64,000 bases of DNA from Paracidovorax wautersii (GCF_031453675.1 NZ_JAVIZX010000001.1:2936001-3000000); one strand, 5' to 3'; positions 54,113-63,972 are shown, counted from the first letter of the stretch. The notes: a model not told the origin generated them from the sequence alone. A program made the numbers and translations.

Positions 54113-56312
54113 TCAGAAATCGACGCTGGCGCTGAGGGTGAAGGTGCGGGGACCGCCCAGGACCAGGTAGCCCGAGCCCGGGAAGCCTCCCACGGATGCC
54201 CAGTAGCTTCGGTCGGCCACGTTGTCGACGCGGGCGCGCAGGGTCAGTGCCCGGCCGTTCCACTCGGTCAGGTAGCGTGCGCCCAGGTCCAGGCGCGTCC
54301 AACTGGACACGCGCAGGCTGTTGGTGGCATTGGCATAGCTCGCCCCGGTGTGCACCAGGCGGCCGTCGAGCGCGAGCCCGGTCACGCCAGGAACATCCCA
54401 TTCCGCGCCTGCGGTGGCCTGGAACTTCGGAACGCCGATGACGCGCTTGCCATCGGTGGTCGCGCTGCCCGTGGTGCGCTGCTTCGCGTCCAGCCAGGTG
54501 GCGCCGCCCAGCAGCCGCAGCCCGCGGGTGGCCTCGCCGTACACCGTGGCTTCCACGCCCTGGTGGCGGTCTTCGCCCTCGGAGGTGAAGCGCGTGCCCA
54601 CCATCAACGACCGGGGCTTGGTGGTCGAGAAGAAGGCCACGCTGCCGCCCACGCGGCCGCCATCGAACTTCACGCCCACCTCCTTTTGCTTGGAGACGTA
54701 GGGAGACAGCTGTTCGCCCGGGTTGGACACGGCCACGCCGCCCGAAGTCGCCGGTGCCGTATCGCCCTGAACCAGCCCTTCGATGTAGTTGCCGTACACC
54801 GACACCTGCGGCGTGGCCTTGAATACCAGGCCGAACACCGGGCTGGTCCGGCTCTTCTCATAGACGGTGCTGACCCCGCCCGCGCCGGTCACGGCGCCGT
54901 TGGATACGGTGCGGTAGGTGACGGATTCCGTCTCGATGGTCTGGTGCCGGGCGCCGAGGGTGAGCAGTGCCCGGTCGTCCAGGAACGACAGCGTGTCGCC
55001 CAGGGCAAAGCTGCGCAGCTTGGTGCCGCCGTTGTAGGCCGGGTCGGCCAGGTCGTTGCCCAGGAAGGTGAGCGGCGTCTGCGCGAAGTTGCCCGGACGG
55101 TAGAGGTTGGTGTTCAGCGTGTAGCCACTGCTCATCCCATAGGCGTTGTCCTTCTTCAGATGGAACGCGGAATAGCTGGCGACCCACTCGTGGCCCACGC
55201 TGCCGGTGCGCAGCTTGCCGCGGATGCCGAGCTCGCCGGTGTTCACCTGGTCCTCGCGGGCGTTGTCGAAGCGGCTGGCAGTGGCAGCACCTGTGCCAGC
55301 GTTGGTGACGGTGATGTTGGCGAGCGAGTTGGCTTCCTTGCTGCGGCGCAGTCCGTAGGCGCCCCAGGCCGTGATGTCGTTGGTGATGTCCCATTCGCCG
55401 CGGAAGGTGCCGAAGAGGTCGCGCTCGTTGGAGTAGGACCAGGGCTGCGCCCAGTTGGACGACGCATCCGGTGCCCGCGGGGATGCCGTTGGCCGAGGTG
55501 ACGTTGGTGCGCGTGCGCTTGAGCTTGTTGTCCTGCCAGCCGATGTCGCCCGACAGCCGCACATTGCGGCTGCGCCAGTCCATGCCCAGTGCCAGCAGGC
55601 CCAGCTTGGCATTCTCGTCGTCGACGGCGGTGTCGCCGCCGCGGTAGGCCGCGTTGAGGCGGATGCCGGTGCTGTCGTCAGGACCGAAGCGGCGCGCGAT
55701 GTCGGTGGACACGGTGGCCTGGCCGCCGCTGGCGACGCTGGTGCTCACGCGCGTCAGCGGCTCGTTGGGCGCGCGCTTGGGCAGCAGGTTGATGTTGCCG
55801 CCGATGCCGCCGCCGCTCGGGCTGGCGCCGGTCAGGAAGGCCGAGGCACCGCGCAGCACTTCCACCCGCTCGAACAGTTCGGTGGCGATGTACTGCCGCG
55901 GCAGCAGGCTGTACAGGCCGTTGTAGGCCACATCGTCCGAACCGAGGATGAAACCGCGGATGAAGTACGACTCCTGGAAGTTGCCGAAGCCGCGCGCCAC
56001 GCGCACCGTCGGGTCGTTCTGCAGCACGTCGCCCACGCTGCGCGCCTGTCGGTCTTGGATCAGTTCGTTGGTGTAGCTGGTGATGGAGAACGGCGTTTCC
56101 ATGTTGTCGCGCGTGCCCAGGATGCCGGCGCGCCCGCCTCGCGCCACCTGGCCGCCGGCATACGGCTTGGACAGGCCCTGCGCCGACGCGTCTGCGCTGG
56201 CATTCACGTTGACGGTGGGCAGTTCTGTGGCCGCCGTGGGCGTTTGCGCGTGCAGCGCGAGCGAATGCATCGCCAGCACGGCGGCAATGGCGATGGGGGT
56301 GCGTGGAGTCAT
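54113..56312 (-). pseudogene. TonB-dependent siderophore receptor with a frameshift
   Basis: Two reading frames together encode one FhuE/FoxA-like receptor: signal peptide ending in ALHA-Q and plug domain (SITSYTNELIQDRQARSVGD, GASPSGGGIGGNINLLPKR) in the first, the rest of the barrel to the final Phe (TFTLSASVDF) in the second. The frames meet near 55471-55483 (GTGCCCGCGGGGA on the plus strand). The span is 2,200 bases, one more than a multiple of three; losing one base would give an intact 732-residue protein reading PAAPDASSNWAQPW. It may be a true inactivation, phase variation or a sequencing error. It belongs to a Fur-type operon. Confidence 0.8.
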
Positions 56313-56401
56313 GGTGTGTTGGCTCAGGCAAGAGCGCGAAAGTGAAGAGGAAAGGAATCGACGGACCGCGGGGCTTGGTGGCGGCGGTGTGACGGGCGGG
56401 T

Positions 56402-56608
56402 CTACCGCCGCCGCGCAAACCACCCGAACCAGGCCATGACTGCGACAGGCAGTCCCAGTGCCAGCCAGGACCACGCATCGCCCCAGCCGTCGGAGACCAG
56501 CGCGCTCAGCAGACCGCTCAGCGTGAGCACGCCCAGAAGCAGCGGCCACAGCCAGAGCTGGACGAAAGGGCGCTGGTGCGCGTGCGCCGTCGAGTCGCTG
56601 TGAGACAT
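56402..56608 (-). CDS. small membrane protein of the iron locus
   Basis: A 68-residue protein with a polar start (SHSDSTAHAHQRP) and two hydrophobic helices (LWLWPLLLGVLTLSGLLSAL and WSWLALGLPVAVMAWFGWFA), ending in RRR. Similar small proteins precede TonB-dependent receptors and PepSY proteins in related genomes, as far as I recall, but have no assigned role. It is the first gene after the Fur box and 89 bases ahead of the receptor gene. Confidence 0.65.
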   Translation of the reverse strand: MSHSDSTAHAHQRPFVQLWLWPLLLGVLTLSGLLSALVSDGWGDAWSWLALGLPVAVMAWFGWFARRR

Positions 56609-56743
56609 GTGAATCCTTGGAAGGCAGCGGGCTGCAACGCAACGCAGCGCGGTGGGTGACAGGCGAAAGCAGAAAAAGCCGAGCAGGTGGCCGGCGGTCA
56701 TTGCAGAGCTGTTGGCGGAAAGCGCATATTCTAGAATGTAAAT

Positions 56744-56762
56744 GAGAATGAATAACATTCTC
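56744..56762 (-). promoter_or_regulatory. Fur box
   Basis: GAGAATGAATAACATTCTC is a perfect 7-base inverted repeat around AATAA and agrees with the consensus Fur operator (GATAATGATAATCATTATC) at most positions. It lies in an AT-rich patch 136 bases upstream of the small membrane protein gene, and no other gene nearby uses it. The 275 bases on its other side, up to the sensor kinase gene's stop codon, hold nothing recognisable. Confidence 0.85.
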
Positions 56763-57037
56763 CTTGTTGCGCTAAGGCAACGTGCAAGCAGGCCGTTCAC
56801 GGCGTCAATGTGGTGGTCCTTCAGCGGGTGAGCGCGCAGGGAGGCCAGCCGGCCAAAGCGACTGCTAGGGGCGGCTCGCGTCGCCTGGCCGGGCTCGCCC
56901 GCAGACCGGCCGTGCGGCTGACTGAGGCACTCAGTGCGCGATCGGTGGGTAGATGACGGGGCGATTCCGGGACCGCGCGACCAATCGATAAACCGTCGGC
57001 GAGCGCGGGCCCCATCCCTCTGCCTTCGCCAAGCCCT

Positions 57038-58474
57038 TTACGCTGCTGCGAACGTGATGCTGGCGCGCAGCCCGCCCTGGGCGTCCGCGTCGTCGAGCGA
57101 CAGGTGCGCGCCCAGCAGCTCGGCATACCGGGCCACGATGGACAGGCCCAGCCCGGCGCCCCGGCCCAGGTTTTCTCCATCCAGGCCCTGTGCCCAGCGC
57201 TGCAGCATGGCGCGCCGCACGGGCTCGCCGATTCCGGGGCCATCGTCGATCACGCTGATGGTGCAGGTGTCGCTGGCGGCGTCGGCCGAGAGTTCGACGG
57301 TGAGCGTCTGGCCGCCGTAGCGCAGGGCGTTGTCGATGAGGTTGTTCAGGATGCCGTCCACCAGCGCGGCGTCGGCCCATGCCGCGGCGTCGGCGGTGCC
57401 GGGGTCGTCCAGTCCGCGGGCGCCCAGGTCGACGCCGTGCGCGTCGGCCTTGTCCAGGTGCCGCATCACGGCCTGCTGCACCAGGGGCGCCAGCAGCAGG
57501 CGTTCGCGCCGCAAAGCGGTCTCGCCTTCGTCGGCGCGCGCCAGATCGAGCAGCTGGTTGACCAGCCGGCCCGTGCGCGCGGCGCTCGCGGTGATCTGGC
57601 GCAGCTGCGCGTGCCAGATGAGCGGGTCGGGGTGGGTGATGCCGTAGTCGGCCAGCGCGCGGATGCCGGCCAGCGGCGTGCGCAGCTCGTGCGCCACGTT
57701 GCCCGCGAATTCCTGCTGCGCACGCACGCTGCGGCCCAGGCGCTCGAAGAGCTGGTTCACCGCCTGCCCGACCTCTTCGATCTCGCGCGTGGAGGGCGCC
57801 AGGGGCAGGGGCGACAGGTCCTTGGCATCGCGGTGCGTGAGCGCTGCCTGCAGCTTGCCCAGCGGAGCCAGGTCGCGTTCGATGCCGCGCCACAGCCACA
57901 GGGCCAGGCCCACCAGCAACACCAGCAGCGGCAGCGCGCCGAAGAGCAGCAGGCGCTGCACGAGCGCGCCGCGCACGCGTGTGGTGTGCGCCATCAGCAC
58001 CTTGTAGTCCGCGCCGTCGATGGTGTGGCGCAGCGCCACGGCGCGCACCTGCTGGCCGCCGAACATGAATTCGTCGTATGCCCAGGGCTCGCCCGGCTTC
58101 AGGGCGATGTCGGGCAGGGCGGCGCCGGCCAGGCGCGTGCCGTCGGGCCGGCGCACGGAAAAGTGCACGGCTTCGGCCTGGTCGAACAGTGCCGCCGTCA
58201 ACTCGCCGGCGGTGAGCTGGAGCGCCACTTTGCCGTCCGGGTTGGGGCGCACGTGCGAGGCGATGGAGTAGGCGTCGTCCACCAGGGCGCGGTCGAAGGC
58301 CTGCTCGGTGAAATGGCTGGCCACCCCCAGCGTGGCCGCCGTGCCCGCCAGCCAGATGATCACCAGCGGCAGCATGACGTGCCGCAGCATGCGCACGCGC
58401 AACGAGGGCGACGGCGTGGTGGAGGGGCCGGGGCCGCTGCGCACGCCTGCGTGGCGGGCCGTGCCTCGTGTCAC
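57038..58474 (-). CDS. sensor histidine kinase of a second TTT locus
   Basis: A 478-residue membrane kinase with two helices (about residues 32-53 and 175-195), a periplasmic sensor region, H262 in EFAGNVAHELRTPLAG and an ATPase domain (LNNLIDNALRYGGQ, DDGPGIG, GAGLGLSIVARYAE). It resembles TctE/QseC-type kinases. The GTG start overlaps the stop codon of the response regulator gene (GTGA), giving coupled synthesis. The signal is probably a carboxylate taken up by the adjacent tctBA. Confidence 0.85.
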   Translation of the reverse strand: MTRGTARHAGVRSGPGPSTTPSPSLRVRMLRHVMLPLVIIWLAGTAATLGVASHFTEQAFDRALVDDAYSIASHVRPNPDGKVALQLTAGELTAALFDQAEAVHFSVRRPDGTRLAGAALPDIALKPGEPWAYDEFMFGGQQVRAVALRHTIDGADYKVLMAHTTRVRGALVQRLLLFGALPLLVLLVGLALWLWRGIERDLAPLGKLQAALTHRDAKDLSPLPLAPSTREIEEVGQAVNQLFERLGRSVRAQQEFAGNVAHELRTPLAGIRALADYGITHPDPLIWHAQLRQITASAARTGRLVNQLLDLARADEGETALRRERLLLAPLVQQAVMRHLDKADAHGVDLGARGLDDPGTADAAAWADAALVDGILNNLIDNALRYGGQTLTVELSADAASDTCTISVIDDGPGIGEPVRRAMLQRWAQGLDGENLGRGAGLGLSIVARYAELLGAHLSLDDADAQGGLRASITFAAA

Positions 58475-59160
58475 TCCTCGGGCTCCAGCAGGTAGCCGAT
58501 GCCGCGCAGCGTGCGGATGGCCGCGCCGCTGCCCGCCAGCTTCTTGCGCAGCCGCGAGATGAAGACCTCCAGCGCGTTGTCGCCCAGCGAGGAGTCGAAG
58601 CCCGACAGCTTGCCCGACAGTGTGCGTTTGCTCACCGCGTGGCCGGGCGGGCTCATGAGTTCCCACAGCACTTCGAATTCGCGTGCGGGCAGGTCCAGCG
58701 GCTCGCCGTGCAGGGTGAAGCGGCGCGCGCGCCGGTTCAGCTGCAGGTGGCCCAGGGTGGAGATGTCGTTCGTGCCCTGGGCGCGGCGGACCAGGGCCCT
58801 GAGCCGTGCCTCGACCTCGGCCAGATCGAAGGGCTTGCCCAGGTAGTCGTCGGCGCCCGCGTCCAGCCCGGCGATGCGCTCTTCGGTGCGGTCGCGTGCG
58901 GTGAGCACCAGCACGGGCGTGCGGTCTCCGCGCTGGCGCGCCTGGCGCAGCAGGGTCAGGCCGTTGCCCACCGGGCTGCCGGCGATGGCCTGGCGCGGCA
59001 GGTTCAGGTCGAGCAGCACCGCATCGAAAACCTGCACATGCCACAAGTGGGCCGCATCGTCCAAACAGGCCGCCACGTTCACGCGGTGGCCTGCGTCTTC
59101 CAGGCTGCACGACATCACCCCGCGCAGCACTGCATCGTCTTCCACCAGCAGGATTCGCAT
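58471..59160 (-). CDS. OmpR-type response regulator of a second TTT locus
   Basis: A 229-residue regulator: receiver domain with LLVEDDAVLRGVMSCSLEDA, phosphoacceptor D51 in AVLLDLNLP and Lys in YLGKPFDLAEVEARL, and a winged-helix output domain (DNALEVFISRLRKKLAGSG). An extra loop of about eight residues (RQAIAGSP) follows the phosphoacceptor strand. It lies 23 bases after the second tctA and overlaps its kinase by 4 bases, so it is made from the same transcript as the transporter it presumably controls. Confidence 0.88.
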   Translation of the reverse strand: MRILLVEDDAVLRGVMSCSLEDAGHRVNVAACLDDAAHLWHVQVFDAVLLDLNLPRQAIAGSPVGNGLTLLRQARQRGDRTPVLVLTARDRTEERIAGLDAGADDYLGKPFDLAEVEARLRALVRRAQGTNDISTLGHLQLNRRARRFTLHGEPLDLPAREFEVLWELMSPPGHAVSKRTLSGKLSGFDSSLGDNALEVFISRLRKKLAGSGAAIRTLRGIGYLLEPEE

Positions 59161-59183
59161 CGGGAAAAGGTTAGCAGAGCGGC

Positions 59184-60722
59184 TTATGCCGGCGCGTCGG
59201 CAAGGGCTTCCTGCGCTGCATCCAGCGCCTTCTTGGCGCGGATCGTCTTGCGCACGGTGGACCACACGGCCCAGGCCAGCATGGCGGCGGTCAGGGCCAG
59301 CAGCGTGGCACTGATGGGGCGCGTGACGAACACGGTCGCATCGCCGCGCGACAGCAGCATGGCACGGCGCAGATGCTCTTCCAGCATCGGGCCGAGGATG
59401 TAGCCCAGCAGCAGCGGCGCGGGCTCGAAGCGCAGCACCATCAGCGCGTAGCCCATGATGCCCAGGGCCGCCACCGAGTAGATGTCGAACACGTTGTTGT
59501 TGACGCTGTACACGCCCAACGCCACGAACACCAGGATGGCCGGGTACATCCACGCGAACGGGATGCGCAGCAGCGCTACCCACAGCCCGATGGTGGGCAG
59601 GTTCAGCACCACCAGCATGATGTTGCCGATGGCGAAGCTCACCACCAGGCCCCAGAACAGCTGCGGCTGCTCGGTGATGAGCATCGGCCCTGGCTGGATA
59701 CCGTGGATGATGAGCGCGCCCAGCATCACCGCCATCACGGCGTCGCCCGGAATGCCCAGCGACAGCGAGGGCACGAAGGCGGTCTGCGCGGCGGCGTTGT
59801 TGGCCGACTCCGGCGCGGTGATGCCTTCGACCGCGCCCTTGCCGAAGCGGCTCGGGTCACGCGCCACCTTCTTTTCGATGGCGTACGACATGAAGGCCGC
59901 GATGGACGGCCCCACGCCGGGCAGCGCACCCAGGGCCGAGCCCAGCGCCGAGCCGCGCACCATCGGCTTGACGGTGGCACGCATCTCCTCGCGCGAGGGC
60001 ACCATGGAGCGCAGCGTGACCTTGTCGGGCTTGCGGTTGGTGTCTTCGGAGTTGATGCAGCGCACCACCTCGGCCACGCCGAACAGGCCCATGGCGAGCG
60101 CGATGAGGTTGATGCCGTCGGTCAGCTCGGGCACGTCGAACGAGAAGCGCGCCACGCCGGAGTTGACGTCGGTGCCCACCATGCCCAGCAGCAGCCCGAA
60201 CACCACCATGCACAGGCCCTTGGCGGCCGAGCCGGTGGTCATGGACGACGCGGCCACCAGGCCCAGCACCATCATCGAGAAGAATTCCGCCGGCCCGAAC
60301 TGGAGCCCGATGGAGGCGATGGCCGGCGAGAACAGCACCAGCAGCACCAGCCCCGACATGGCCCCCGCGAGCGACGCGATGGTGGTCACGAACAGGGCGA
60401 TGCCCGCCTTGCCCTTCTTGGCCATGGGGTAGCCGTCCAGGCAGGTGACGGCGGACGACGGCGAGCCCGGCAGGTTCAGCAGGATGGAGGCGGTGGAGCC
60501 GCCGTACTGCGCGCCGTAGTACACGCCGGCCAGCATGATGATGGCGGCCGTGGGAGGCATGTGGTAGGTGAGCGGCAGCAGCAGCGAGATGGCCGCGAGC
60601 GAGCCGATGCCGGGCAGCACGCCCACGACGGTGCCCAGCAGCACGCCGAAGAAGCAGTACGCCAGGGTGATGGGCTCGGAGGCGACTTGCAGGCCGAGCC
60701 AGAGGTTGGAGAGCAGATCCAT
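59184..60722 (-). CDS. TctA-type large subunit of a second TTT transporter
   Basis: A 512-residue membrane protein with 11-12 helices and all TctA loops: [60 protein letters not shown] and LSLGIPGDAVMAVMLGALII. The loop PGSPSSAV in place of PGETASMV in the first copy shows that the two systems are distant paralogues with probably different substrates. It follows the tctB-like gene by 37 bases; no tctC lies in the locus. Confidence 0.92.
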   Translation of the reverse strand: MDLLSNLWLGLQVASEPITLAYCFFGVLLGTVVGVLPGIGSLAAISLLLPLTYHMPPTAAIIMLAGVYYGAQYGGSTASILLNLPGSPSSAVTCLDGYPMAKKGKAGIALFVTTIASLAGAMSGLVLLVLFSPAIASIGLQFGPAEFFSMMVLGLVAASSMTTGSAAKGLCMVVFGLLLGMVGTDVNSGVARFSFDVPELTDGINLIALAMGLFGVAEVVRCINSEDTNRKPDKVTLRSMVPSREEMRATVKPMVRGSALGSALGALPGVGPSIAAFMSYAIEKKVARDPSRFGKGAVEGITAPESANNAAAQTAFVPSLSLGIPGDAVMAVMLGALIIHGIQPGPMLITEQPQLFWGLVVSFAIGNIMLVVLNLPTIGLWVALLRIPFAWMYPAILVFVALGVYSVNNNVFDIYSVAALGIMGYALMVLRFEPAPLLLGYILGPMLEEHLRRAMLLSRGDATVFVTRPISATLLALTAAMLAWAVWSTVRKTIRAKKALDAAQEALADAPA

Positions 60723-60759
60723 TTAAAGCGGTCTTTCAGTGACGGGGTGCGGGCGGGGC

Positions 60760-61206
60760 TCAGTAGCTCCAGGGCCACAGGGGCAGCATCATCTGCAGCG
60801 CCACGGGGAAGATCAGCGTGGTGAGCAACGCCACGGCAGCGCACACCACCAGGCGCGTGCGCAGGCGCATGGCCGACGGCATCAGCGCGACGAGGGCCGT
60901 GAGGAACGACGCGATCACCACGCCCAGCGGGCGCAGCGTCCATGCGAACAGCAGCAGGCTGGCGACGCACCACAGCAGGTTGTTCCACTGCACCGTGACC
61001 TTGGTGCCCTGGCGCCACCAGGCGGGCAGGGCGACCAGCAGGCCCAGCACCACCAGCGTCCAGCCCAGCACCACGGGGAAGTAGCCCGGCCCCATGCGCC
61101 CGGCCGTGCCGAAGGTGTACTGGCTGCCGTACAGCGCGAAGAAAAGTCCGGCGGCCGCCATCAGCAGCCCTCCGATCAGGTCGTGAATGTCTCGTATGGT
61201 TTTCAT
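60760..61206 (-). CDS. TctB-type small subunit of a second TTT transporter
   Basis: A 148-residue protein with four hydrophobic segments: IGGLLMAAAGLFFALYGSQY, MGPGYFPVVLGWTLVVLGLL and two at the end before WPWSY. GRMGPGYFP is the usual TctB loop. It is the first gene of the unit tctB-tctA-regulator-kinase. A binding protein must come from elsewhere; candidates are the orphan Bug protein at 27579 or others outside the window. Confidence 0.87.
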   Translation of the reverse strand: MKTIRDIHDLIGGLLMAAAGLFFALYGSQYTFGTAGRMGPGYFPVVLGWTLVVLGLLVALPAWWRQGTKVTVQWNNLLWCVASLLLFAWTLRPLGVVIASFLTALVALMPSAMRLRTRLVVCAAVALLTTLIFPVALQMMLPLWPWSY

Positions 61207-61523
61207 GGTTTTCAGTGCGATAGGGGGTGATTGACGAACAGCGCGCAGCCGCAGCGGGCCGGGCTGGCGCGAGCTTAGACGCGGGTACCTGACCAGCACC
61301 TGAGCTCGCCCGGATTCATGCCAATGCCCGTGCGCCAGGGGGCCGTGGTGTGTGCCGAGCCTGTCCCCGTGCGTCCTTTTTTTCCGCTCGCTGGCGGCGC
61401 GCCTGTGCCGCCGTGCCGTTCCATCGCCGCCCGGCCGCCGCCGCGCAGGGGCAGCCCTTTCGGCGGGATGGACATGCGGCCGCACTACAGTGGCTGCATC
61501 CATCACTGACACCAGGAGTGCGC
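61207..61523. other. 317-base divergent intergenic region
   Basis: The gap separates the second tctB and the phasin gene and presumably holds both promoters. It is GC-rich; open frames through it are Pro/Arg/Ala-rich and lack ribosome-binding sites. I see no clear operator or repeat. Confidence 0.35.
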
Positions 61524-61934
61524 ATGTCCGTCCGCCGCAACCGCAAAGCCGCATCCGTGATGCGCCAGACCGCCGATCTGGCCGTGGCCGCGCCGCAGGT
61601 GGTCGCGCACCGGGTCGCCCGCATGGCCGCGGCCGGTGCGGCCGGCGTGGCGCCCTCGGCGCGCGATCAGAGAGAGTTCACGAGGATGGTGCAGGAAAAG
61701 CAGGTCGCCTTCGGCCAGGCGTGGCTGGCGATGGGCATGCAGGCGATGGTGGCCGGCCCCGCCCTGGCCATGGCCGCGGCGCGCGCCTGGTACACGCCGT
61801 GGCAGCCCGGCGCCGTGTGGAACAACGCCCTGGCCACGCAGTGGCAAAGCGCGGTATGGGGCGTGTGGGCCAAAGGCCTGGCGCCCGTGCGGGCCAAGGC
61901 GGTGGCCAATGCCCGGCGCCTGGCGCGCGGGTGA
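61524..61934 (+). CDS. polyhydroxyalkanoate granule-associated phasin-like protein
   Basis: A 136-residue basic, Ala-rich amphipathic protein. LAVAAPQVVAHRVARMAAAG, then SARDQREFTRMVQEKQVAFG and WLAMGMQAMVAGPALAMAAA match small phasin-type proteins that coat PHA granules and of which I know close relatives in Comamonadaceae. It would help control granule size or number. CAGGAG precedes the ATG. No PHA synthase gene is nearby. Confidence 0.7.
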   Translation: MSVRRNRKAASVMRQTADLAVAAPQVVAHRVARMAAAGAAGVAPSARDQREFTRMVQEKQVAFGQAWLAMGMQAMVAGPALAMAAARAWYTPWQPGAVWNNALATQWQSAVWGVWAKGLAPVRAKAVANARRLARG

Positions 61935-61944
61935 GCTCACAAAG

Positions 61945-62039
61945 TGATAGCTGCTTGCGCTTGTCTGTAGGCCGTTTCAGCATGCTATGGCACTGAATCC
62001 GCCTGAATACCTGCGCCAGTAGCTATTCATTCAATAGCG
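61945..62039. repeat. paired AGCTATCAAA-type repeats
   Basis: GTGATAGCTGCTTGCGCTTG (61944-61963) and CAGTAGCTATTCATTCAATA (62017-62036) flank an AT-richer spacer in the gap between the phasin gene and the convergent glutathione transferase gene. Confidence 0.6.
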
Positions 62040-62096
62040 GGAGCTGGGCCGGGCAGGGCGTGGCACCGCTCCACCCAGGCCAGTGCCAGTGCCGCG

Positions 62097-62810
62097 TCAG
62101 GCGGCCGCTGGCGCGGCGGGAATCGCCAGTCCGCGCACCACGGCAGGCCGCGCCACAAAGGCATCGAGCGCCCGCTGCAGGTGCCTGAAGTCCTGCATGC
62201 CGACGAGGTCGCCTGCTTCATAGAAGCCTGCCAGGTTGCGCACCCAGGGGAAGATGGCGATGTCGGCAATCGTGTACTCGTCGCCGGCGATCCAGGCATG
62301 CCGGGCCAGCTGCCCGTCGAGCACGCCCAGCAGGCGGCGCGATTCGGCCACGTAGCGGTCGCGGGGGCGCTTGTCCTCGTACTCCTTGCCGGCGAACTTG
62401 TGGAAGAAGCCCAGCTGCCCGAACATGGGGCCGACGCCGCCCATCTGGAACATCAGCCACTGCAGCACGTGGTAGCGGCCCGCCGTGTCCTGGGGCAGGA
62501 AACGGCCCGTCTTGCCGGCCAGGTAGACCAGGATGGCGCCGGACTCGAACAGCGCCAGCGGCTGGCCGTCCGGACCGTCGGGATCGAGGATGGCCGGGAT
62601 CTTGTTGTTCGGGTTGAGCGACAGGAACGCGGGCGAGTTCTGGTCGTTGTTCCCGAAATCGACGTAGTGCGGCTCGTAGAGCAGGCCGGTCTCCTCCAGC
62701 AGGATCGACACCTTCACGCCGTTGGGCGTGGGCAGCGAATACAGCTGCAGCCGCTCCGGGTGCTTGGCGGGCCACTTCTTCGTGATGGGGAAGGATGCAA
62801 GATCGGTCAT
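62097..62810 (-). CDS. glutathione S-transferase (YghU/YfcG-like)
   Basis: A 237-residue two-domain glutathione transferase. The thioredoxin-like part has LQLYSLPTPNGVKVSILLEE, NPNNKIPAILDPDG and the Glu-Ser of LFESGAILVYLAGKTGRFLP; the helical part carries HAWIAGDEYTIADIAIFPWV (N-capping box and hydrophobic staple). The N-terminal extension and TPNG loop in place of a catalytic Tyr or Ser are typical of the Nu/YfcG class, which has disulfide-bond reductase activity. It follows hemH by 65 bases on the same strand. Confidence 0.88.
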   Translation of the reverse strand: MTDLASFPITKKWPAKHPERLQLYSLPTPNGVKVSILLEETGLLYEPHYVDFGNNDQNSPAFLSLNPNNKIPAILDPDGPDGQPLALFESGAILVYLAGKTGRFLPQDTAGRYHVLQWLMFQMGGVGPMFGQLGFFHKFAGKEYEDKRPRDRYVAESRRLLGVLDGQLARHAWIAGDEYTIADIAIFPWVRNLAGFYEAGDLVGMQDFRHLQRALDAFVARPAVVRGLAIPAAPAAA

Positions 62811-62875
62811 GCGTACGCTCCGTTGGAAAAGAAAGGACTTGCCCAAGCAGGCCCCAGGCGGCACGGGCCGCGGAT

Positions 62876-63934
62876 TCAGCCGGTCCAGCCGCCCATGTGC
62901 TGGCGCGCGATCTGGCTCAGCGCGGTGATCCACAGCGGATGGTCGTTCAGGCAGGGGATGTAGCGGAACTCCTGTCCGCCCGCGTGCAGGAAGGCCTCGC
63001 GCGCCTCTTGGTTGATTTCTTCCAGTGTCTCCAGGCAATCGCTGGTGAAGCCGGGGCACATCACGTCCACGCGCTTCGTGCCGCGTTGCGCCAGCGCGAT
63101 CAGCGTGGGCTCGGTGTACGGCTCCAGCCACTTGGCCTTGCCGAAGCGCGACTGGAAGGTGACCTGGTACTGCGACGGCTGCAGCCCCAGTGCCTGCGCC
63201 AGCAGCGCGGCCGTGGCCAGGCATTCGGCCTGGTACGGGTCGCCCAGGCGCACCGCGCGCTCGGGAATGCCGTGGAAGCTCATCACCAGCAATTCTGCCG
63301 GGCCGCCCTCGCGCTGCCAGTGGTCGCGCACGCTCTGGGCCAGCGCGTGGATGTAGGCGGGGTGGTCGTGGTAGCTGTTGACGAAGCGCAGCTCCGGCAG
63401 GCGGCGCGTGCGGCGCATCCAGGCGGCCACATCGTCCGCCACGCTGGCCGTGGTGGTGGCGGAGTACTGCGGGTACAGCGGCAGCACCAGCACACGGTCC
63501 ACGCCCTCGGCCTGCAGGGCCTCCAGCTGCGCGGCGATGGCAGGCTGGCCGTAGCGCATGGCGTGGCGCACGGGCACCTGCACGCCCGCCTCGCCCAGCC
63601 AGCCGCGCAGCATCACGGCCTGCCGCTGCGTCCACACGGCCAGAGGCGACCCCTCCTGCATCCAGATGCTGGCGTACTTGGCGGCCGACTTGGCCGGCCG
63701 AACGCGCAGGATGATCCCGTGCAGGATGGGCAGCCAGACCGCGCGCGGGATCTCGACGATCCGCGGATCGCTCAGGAACTGCGCCAGGTAGCGCCGCAAC
63801 GCCGGCGCCGTGGGCGCCTCGGGCGTGCCCAGGTTGCACAGCAGCACGGCTGCGTTGGCGGCGTGGTGCGTGGCGGCGGGGCGGAGGGACGAAGCGGCGG
63901 CGGGCGCGGTGCTGGAGGCAGGCTGAGCGGGCAT
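62876..63934 (-). CDS. hemH: ferrochelatase
   Basis: A 352-residue enzyme that inserts ferrous iron into protoporphyrin IX, the last step of heme synthesis. Signatures are [20 protein letters not shown] at the start, [19 protein letters not shown] with the metal-binding His, and [20 protein letters not shown] with the conserved Glu. The N-terminal 25 residues are an Ala/Ser-rich extension. The enzyme is membrane-associated in the cytoplasm. It is divergent from the gene at the right edge. Confidence 0.96.
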   Translation of the reverse strand: MPAQPASSTAPAAASSLRPAATHHAANAAVLLCNLGTPEAPTAPALRRYLAQFLSDPRIVEIPRAVWLPILHGIILRVRPAKSAAKYASIWMQEGSPLAVWTQRQAVMLRGWLGEAGVQVPVRHAMRYGQPAIAAQLEALQAEGVDRVLVLPLYPQYSATTTASVADDVAAWMRRTRRLPELRFVNSYHDHPAYIHALAQSVRDHWQREGGPAELLVMSFHGIPERAVRLGDPYQAECLATAALLAQALGLQPSQYQVTFQSRFGKAKWLEPYTEPTLIALAQRGTKRVDVMCPGFTSDCLETLEEINQEAREAFLHAGGQEFRYIPCLNDHPLWITALSQIARQHMGGWTG

Positions 63935-63972
63935 CCCGGCATTGTGGCAAATGGCGGCGGTATGCTCGCCGC

